A DNA stretch of 25,017 nt, taken from assembly GCA_016649775.1 (NCBI GenBank), contig JAENWY010000005.1, forward strand, positions 1 to 25,017. Reading direction: 5' to 3'. This stretch comes from Spirochaetaceae bacterium. GTDB lineage: Bacteria; Spirochaetota; Spirochaetia; Sphaerochaetales; Sphaerochaetaceae. Made by a program: the position numbers and the translations under genes. Of the stretch, positions 24,155 to 25,017 are shown piece by piece; the first letter of the stretch is position 1; each line of letters starts with the position of its first letter. The notes beneath the pieces were generated by a model. It saw only the letters and a list, made by a program, of their open reading frames with translations, did not search any database and had not been told where the DNA came from.

Positions 24155-25017
24155 ATGAAGTGGTTTGAAAGAGCTAATTTTTATCAGTTTTACCCATTAT
24201 CTTATGCACATGGAGCATATAGTCTTAGTGAATTAGAAATGTGGAGTGAACATTTAAAATCTTTAAATATCAATGCAATATATTTATCACCAATATTTGA
24301 GAGTATGTCTCATGGTTATGATACTACTGATTATTATAGGGTCGATTCTAGATTAGGAGATAATAATACACTTATTAATCTTGTGCAACATTATCATGAT
24401 GCTGGAATGAAAGTAGTTTTAGATTGTGTATTTAATCATGTAGGACGTAATTTTTTTGCTTTTGAAGATCTGTTAAAAAATAGAGAAAATTCAAAATATA
24501 TTAATTGGTTCAAAAATGTTGATTTTAATAAGAATAATAGTTTTAACGATAACCTTTGTTATGATGGTTGGGAAGGTGTTGATTCACTGGTATTATTAAA
24601 TCATGATTGCGAAGAAGTTAATGCTTATTTAATAAATGTCGTTAAATTTTGGATTGATACTTTCCATATAGATGGACTTCGGTTTGATGTAGCATATAGT
24701 TTACCTCTTGAACTAATAGAGAGAATTAATAGAGTAGCTAAAGGCTATTCGGACCAATTCTTTCTTCTTGGTGAAGTTATTCATGGAGATTACTCAAAGT
24801 TCATTGGTCCTCATTTATTTGATAGTGTAACTGATTATGAATTGCATCAAGCTTTATATAATTCTCATAAAAGTGGAAACTATTTTGAATTATCTCATAC
24901 AATAAAAAGACAGTTTAAAGAAGGAGTTGGTTATCAATTATATAACTTTGTAGATAACCATGATGTAGATAGACTAGCATCAAAAATTGGTAATAAGGAA
25001 AACATATTCTTAGCATA
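24155..25017 (+). CDS. GH13 (alpha-amylase family) glycoside hydrolase, 3' end missing
   Basis: The frame is open from the ATG at 24155 to the window end (287 codons), so the gene continues beyond it. The four GH13 regions are present in order: I DCVFNHV (90–96), II GLRFDVA (174–180, nucleophile D178), III LLGEVIH (204–210, acid/base E207) and IV FVDNHD (265–270, D270). No signal peptide is seen, so the enzyme is probably cytoplasmic and acts on imported maltodextrins or other alpha-glucans; the exact substrate cannot be told. AAGGAG at 24141–24146 supports the start. It lies 38 bases after the TetR-family gene with no terminator or obvious promoter between, suggesting one transcript under that regulator. 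Confidence 0.93.
   Translation, partial: MKWFERANFYQFYPLSYAHGAYSLSELEMWSEHLKSLNINAIYLSPIFESMSHGYDTTDYYRVDSRLGDNNTLINLVQHYHDAGMKVVLDCVFNHVGRNFFAFEDLLKNRENSKYINWFKNVDFNKNNSFNDNLCYDGWEGVDSLVLLNHDCEEVNAYLINVVKFWIDTFHIDGLRFDVAYSLPLELIERINRVAKGYSDQFFLLGEVIHGDYSKFIGPHLFDSVTDYELHQALYNSHKSGNYFELSHTIKRQFKEGVGYQLYNFVDNHDVDRLASKIGNKENIFLA

Noticed and set aside
24155..25017. Reading the GH13 gene as a truncated pseudogene
   Set aside because: The frame runs intact to the last base and all four catalytic regions are complete; the missing end is only the window edge.

Overview
The window is AT-rich (I estimate near 30% GC by eye, not counted). Every gene I can support lies on the + strand. Two features point to a spirochaete of the Treponema/Sphaerochaeta kind, although no rRNA gene is present to prove it. 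The first is a tamB–bamA pair followed by mutS. The second is the run rimP–nusA–infB–rbfA–truB–ribF–rpsO–pnp–dut–lptF–lptG–tgt–murJ, which from memory resembles treponemal gene order. Both fit a double-membrane bacterium: outer-membrane assembly proteins, LptF/LptG and a lipid II flippase are all encoded here.

Layout. (1) Positions 1–5300 are the envelope block: the 3' part of tamB, then bamA, closed by an intrinsic terminator. (2) Positions 5388–8083 are mutS, transcribed from its own promoter and apparently as a leaderless mRNA. (3) Positions 8086–15588 are the transcription/translation operon: a promoter, an attenuator-like hairpin, rimP, nusA (with an added zinc ribbon), infB (with a long Gly/Asn/Tyr/Arg/Pro repeat), rbfA, truB, ribF and rpsO, ending in a terminator. 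(4) Positions 15701–20771 are pnp, dut, lptF and lptG, tightly packed behind a new promoter. (5) Positions 20788–23485 are tgt and murJ, overlapping, behind a consensus-like promoter. (6) Positions 23504–25017 are a TetR-family regulator with two palindromic operators over its promoter, then a GH13 glycoside hydrolase cut off by the window end.

The genes work in familiar groups. TamB and BamA serve outer-membrane biogenesis, and MutS serves mismatch repair. The nusA operon and pnp cover transcription elongation, 30S maturation, initiation, rRNA/tRNA modification and RNA decay. LptF/LptG and MurJ move envelope lipids. TetR plus GH13 looks like a small locally regulated carbohydrate module.

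The core is conserved housekeeping, and I do not see a new defence, mobile or biosynthetic system. The signals most worth a second look are regulatory. A 29-base promoter/start module is shared by mutS and tetR and predicts leaderless mRNAs. A promoter–terminator–rimP arrangement suggests attenuation of the nusA operon. A 24-bp perfect palindrome covers the tetR promoter. Protein-level oddities are the NusA zinc ribbon, the IF-2 repeat region, a RibF with a reduced kinase domain, a BamA without the usual loop-6 motif, and the absence of TGA stops in 17 genes. No intergenic gap exceeds 300 bases, and I found no tRNA, rRNA, insertion sequence or CRISPR array.
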